DNA of 64,000 bases. Source: Bacteroidota bacterium (GTDB lineage: Bacteria; Bacteroidota; Bacteroidia; Chitinophagales; Chitinophagaceae). Position 1 is the stretch's first letter, and each line of letters begins with the position of its first letter. Shown here piece after piece: positions 61,659-64,000 of the stretch. The stretch spans positions 1-64,000 of the forward strand of contig JAPLEH010000062.1 in assembly GCA_026391455.1 (NCBI GenBank). Reading direction: 5' to 3'. The notes below the pieces were generated by a model. That model had not been told where the DNA came from, did no database searches, and saw only the letters and a list, made by a program, of their open reading frames with translations. Position numbers and translations under genes: made by a program.

Positions 61659-62426
61659 ATGTATATGCGAATATTTTGCCTGGCATTTTGTTTAGTGCTG
61701 CTTAGCACACCCCCGGCGGGTGCACAGATCGTGAATATCGAACGGGCCCGGATGCAGTCAGACACCACCGGGTGGATGGGCGGTGCCGGTATGGCCTATA
61801 CGCTGATCCAAAATACCCAGAAAATATCGATCACCGACCTGGAAGCCCACCTGCAATATAAAACCAGCAATGACAAGGGGCTATGGCTCATACTGGGCAA
61901 TTACAGTTTTCTGAAAGCGGGCAAGAATAAACTGGTATCGAATGGTTTTTTTCATGTACGGTATAATTACAAGGTCAACGACTGGCTTCGCTGGGAAGTA
62001 TTTGGCCAGTATCAGAATAACAGCATCACCCAAATCGATTCGCGGGTGTTGGCTGGTACGGGGCCCCGCTTCAAACTCGTAAAGAATAAATTTTTACGGC
62101 TGTATGCAGCCACCCTGATCATGTTTGAAAGTGAAAAAGAACGCACCAATCCCGTTGTATCGCACAAAGATATCCGCAGCAGCAGCTACCTGTCTTTTAC
62201 CTGGACCCCCAGGGATAATCTGGAATTGATCAGTACGACGTTCATTCAACCCTTATTAAAAAAATGGAGTGATTACCGGTTATTAAATCAGGCCAGTTTG
62301 CGGGTGAAGGCCACCAAACACTTCAGCCTGTCGGTAAAATGGAATTACCTGCACGACCGCTTTCCGGCTGGTACGGCACCACGTACCACGTATACATTTG
62401 CTACCGGGGTGGATTATGATTTTTGA
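61659..62426 (+). CDS. DUF481-like outer-membrane protein
   Basis: 255 residues, start ATG 61659 (or 61665). Signal (1-22, PPAGAQ). The rest is a barrel of about 12 strands with alternating pattern (GLWLILGNYSFLKAGKNKLV, FFHVRYNYKVNDWLRWEVF, FLRLYAATLIMFESE, SSSYLSFTWTPRDNLELIST, FSLSVKWNYLHDRFPAGT) ending TFATGVDYDF with a terminal Phe. The layout fits DUF481 (salt-induced outer membrane protein) by eye. It follows the gene at 61230 by 18 bp and may share an operon. Confidence 0.65.
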   Translation: MYMRIFCLAFCLVLLSTPPAGAQIVNIERARMQSDTTGWMGGAGMAYTLIQNTQKISITDLEAHLQYKTSNDKGLWLILGNYSFLKAGKNKLVSNGFFHVRYNYKVNDWLRWEVFGQYQNNSITQIDSRVLAGTGPRFKLVKNKFLRLYAATLIMFESEKERTNPVVSHKDIRSSSYLSFTWTPRDNLELISTTFIQPLLKKWSDYRLLNQASLRVKATKHFSLSVKWNYLHDRFPAGTAPRTTYTFATGVDYDF

Positions 62427-62498
62427 CCTGAGTGTATTCAATGTTCTCACATATGCAACACTTCACTTATATTTTCAAAAATCCCCTAATCACATTTT

Positions 62499-62631
62499 GC
62501 GTAGAGTTGAAACACATAGATTGCATAGGTAGATAGAAAGCATAGATTACATTGATTGATTTCAAGTGGCTTTCAAAATATTCGGCGTAGAATTGAAACA
62601 CATAGATAGGATAGGTAGATAGACAGCATAG
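62499..62631. repeat. Pair of 47-bp direct repeats with nonamer-like content
   Basis: GCGTAGAGTTGAAACACATA, continuing to GCATAG, at 62499-62545 recurs with about four changes at 62585-62631, 86 bp on. Inside are words of the type nCATAGnn at about 9-bp steps, reminiscent of the nonamer arrays at 42.1 and 55.3 kb. Only two copies, so this is not a CRISPR array. Confidence 0.7.
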
Positions 62632-62638
62632 CCCACTC

Positions 62639-62698
62639 CCGATCTTCCGGACTTCCTGTCTTTCGGTCTTTCCGTCTTTCCGACTTCCCGACATTCGT
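62639..62698. repeat. Pyrimidine-rich short tandem array (7-8 bp)
   Basis: GATCTTCC, GGACTTCC, TGTCTTTC, GGTCTTTC, CGTCTTTC, CGACTTCC, CGACATTC follow one another at about 8 bp, with the core (A/G)(T/A)CTTTC or CTTCC. Strand bias is strong (pyrimidines on the plus strand). Confidence 0.7.
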
Positions 62699-62941
62699 TA
62701 ATTTACGATTCTCCACTGTAACAACGACTTTAATTAAAGGCAAATCGTAGATTTCCCATAGCAGCAGCAAATAAAGTTGTATGAAAAATATAAAATGAGG
62801 GACATTCGTTTGCAAAATTGAAAATTGATTCTAATTTTACACTCACTCCACCGCTATTTTCCAATTCTTGCTGAATACCTTATCCCAGCCTACACGAAAG
62901 ACCTGGTTACTACATCTATTTGAAAACTAAAAAATCAGGTT

Positions 62942-63046
62942 ATGAAAAAATTTAAACTCTACTTTCAGAGCGAGGATCTGCAGGCCGGACTGGTGGTGTC
63001 CGGATTCTTTATCATTGTGGCATTGCTTGCTTTATTCTTTTATTGA
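62942..63046 (+). CDS. 34-residue single-TM protein
   Basis: ATG at 62942, stop TGA at 63044-63046: MKKFKLYFQSEDLQAGLVVS followed by GFFIIVALLALFFY. A polar basic N-terminus and one membrane helix filling the C-terminus are those of tiny membrane subunits or regulators. Codons are ordinary for the window and the frame is closed by a clean stop. It sits between a repeat block and the glycosyltransferase gene, so it has no operon context. Function unknown. Confidence 0.5.
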   Translation: MKKFKLYFQSEDLQAGLVVSGFFIIVALLALFFY

Positions 63047-63129
63047 CCGAAGGTTCTGTGCAGGGATTTCGAAAGCAACCATGTATAACGGCAATGCACA
63101 ACCGAAATGATACGGCCGGCAGCGGGTTA

Positions 63130-64000
63130 TCAGATCCGTTGCCCGGCCCTTTTCAGTAATTCTTCCACGGCTATTTTTTCCATGCACTTGAAATGGCCGA
63201 GCGGGCATTTATTGTATCCGATCTTGGAGCAGGGCCTGCACCAGAGTTTATTCACCTGCATGATCACATCCGATACCGGCGCAAATCCGTAATAGGGTGT
63301 CATACCAAACGAAGGCACCGTATTTCCCCAGAGGGATATTATCTGCTTTTTATATGCGGCTGCAATATGCATAAGCCCCGTGTCATTGGTAATCACCAGT
63401 TTCGACTTACGTACCAGGTCGGCACTTTCATTCAATTTGAATTTACCGCAGGCATTATACACTTTGATATTGTCTACTGCAGCAATTTCATCGCCATTTA
63501 CGCGGTCTTCGGGCCCGCCCAGTAAGATGATCGGGTGGTTCATCTGCCGGCAAAACTCCTTCCATTTATGTACCGGCCAGCGTTTGGTACCCAGGGCTGC
63601 ACCAATCACACAGGCGATATAACCCGCATGATGTGAAGCAGGAATATCTTTCAGCGTTGTCTCTTCATCCTGTCCAATAAAATAATCCAGTCCTGCACCA
63701 TCATTCCGTACACCATAGGAGGCTACTGTCTTCAGATAGCGGTCTACAATATGAATTTTGGGAAGGACATTGATCTTGAAAGCGGTATAGAAATATTTGG
63801 GAATATTGAGTTTATGAAAAGAATGAATCTCTTTCGGCCGGTGCGTGCCTTTCAGTAATGCCCGTTTGAGCCGCAGCGTACGGGTATTGTGATGGAGGTC
63901 GATGATATAATCGTATTGTTCTTCTTTCAGTTCTTCCACCATCAGTTCCCAACTATGGGCCAGTACATGTACTTTATCAATATAGGGATTGTGCTGCACC
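63130..64000 (-). CDS. Glycosyltransferase family 9 (heptosyltransferase-like), 5' end cut by window edge
   Basis: 289 residues of the C-terminal part; the frame stays open to the right edge, so the true start is outside. Features: YDYIIDLHHNTRTLRLKRAL (N-domain), GYIACVIGAALGTKRWP, IILLGGPEDR, then KLVITNDTGLMHIAAAYKKQ (donor-site signature DTGLMH of GT9) and LWGNTVPSFGMTPY. A Cys-rich C-terminal segment (LWCRPCSKIGYNKCPLGHFK, then CMEKI) is a usual extra in the family. Adds heptose or a related sugar to the lipopolysaccharide core in the cytoplasm. Confidence 0.88.
   Translation of the reverse strand, partial: VQHNPYIDKVHVLAHSWELMVEELKEEQYDYIIDLHHNTRTLRLKRALLKGTHRPKEIHSFHKLNIPKYFYTAFKINVLPKIHIVDRYLKTVASYGVRNDGAGLDYFIGQDEETTLKDIPASHHAGYIACVIGAALGTKRWPVHKWKEFCRQMNHPIILLGGPEDRVNGDEIAAVDNIKVYNACGKFKLNESADLVRKSKLVITNDTGLMHIAAAYKKQIISLWGNTVPSFGMTPYYGFAPVSDVIMQVNKLWCRPCSKIGYNKCPLGHFKCMEKIAVEELLKRAGQRI

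Noticed and set aside
62499-62631. CRISPR array
   Set aside because: Only two imperfect copies of 47 bp, no further repeats, no cas genes.
1-64000. Prophage, defence island, toxin-antitoxin pair or biosynthetic cluster
   Set aside because: No capsid, integrase, restriction, toxin-antitoxin, polyketide or NRPS genes can be seen.

Overview
The window reads as chromosomal DNA from a Bacteroidota bacterium, most likely Chitinophagaceae. Grounds: a SusC/SusD pair, two proteins ending in type IX secretion (T9SS) sorting domains, a LytS/LytTR-type sensor-regulator pair with a propeller sensor, many Bacteroidota-only secreted or lipoprotein families, promoter-like TAnnTTTG elements and few convincing Shine-Dalgarno sites. 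No rRNA, tRNA, CRISPR array or prophage was seen. The family assignment is inference.

Layout. 1-0.4 kb: N-terminal piece of an IS630-type transposase at the left edge, then a degenerate heptamer repeat array. 0.47-13.7 kb: secreted and envelope proteins (GH29 fucosidase, OmpA-type protein, very large T9SS-sorted propeller/PKD protein, FN3/GEVED T9SS protein, several unknowns). 13.7-18.5 kb: clpB, a serine hydrolase and a DUF6263-like protein. 18.6-25 kb: a small channel-like membrane protein facing a three-gene operon of DUF3857/transglutaminase-fold proteins. 25-31.6 kb: queG plus a YdeI-like gene, a barrel protein/LVIVD lipoprotein pair, and an ECF sigma factor followed by a membrane-anchored barrel protein. 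31.7-38.4 kb: a probable uptake locus (DeoR regulator, SusC, SusD) divergent from anmK. 38.5-43.5 kb: DUF2911, SRPBCC, ABC-2 permease, folK, deoxynucleoside kinase, MFS transporter. 43.6-53.5 kb: sensor kinase/response regulator, small membrane proteins and lipoproteins, MBL hydrolase, YkgJ-type protein, gcvP. 53.6-64 kb: DUF6600-like protein, carboxypeptidase-regulatory-like lipoprotein, Tat-exported Mn-type superoxide dismutase, tail-anchored J protein, ABC-F protein, small secreted proteins and a glycosyltransferase family 9 gene cut by the right edge.

The most unusual content is non-coding. At least eight intergenic places hold degenerate tandem arrays with unit lengths of 7, 8 or 9 bp. 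Within the best arrays the letters vary while the spacing stays exact. Several arrays touch gene ends exactly: heptamers contain the last codons and stop of clpB and of the superoxide dismutase gene and begin at the stop of the deoxynucleoside kinase, octamers begin next to the clpB start codon, and nonamers run into the MFS promoter. Two composite elements (nonamers joined to heptamers) at 42.0 and 55.3 kb are inverted copies sharing a 42-bp identical junction. They resemble in form, not sequence, the short tandemly repeated repetitive sequences described in cyanobacteria.

Other leads are the DUF3857 operon in which two of three paralogues have lost the transglutaminase Cys and His, a pore-like protein without a potassium selectivity filter, a possible DeoR operator array between deoR and anmK, and four genes whose -7-like element ends only 4-6 bp before the start codon.
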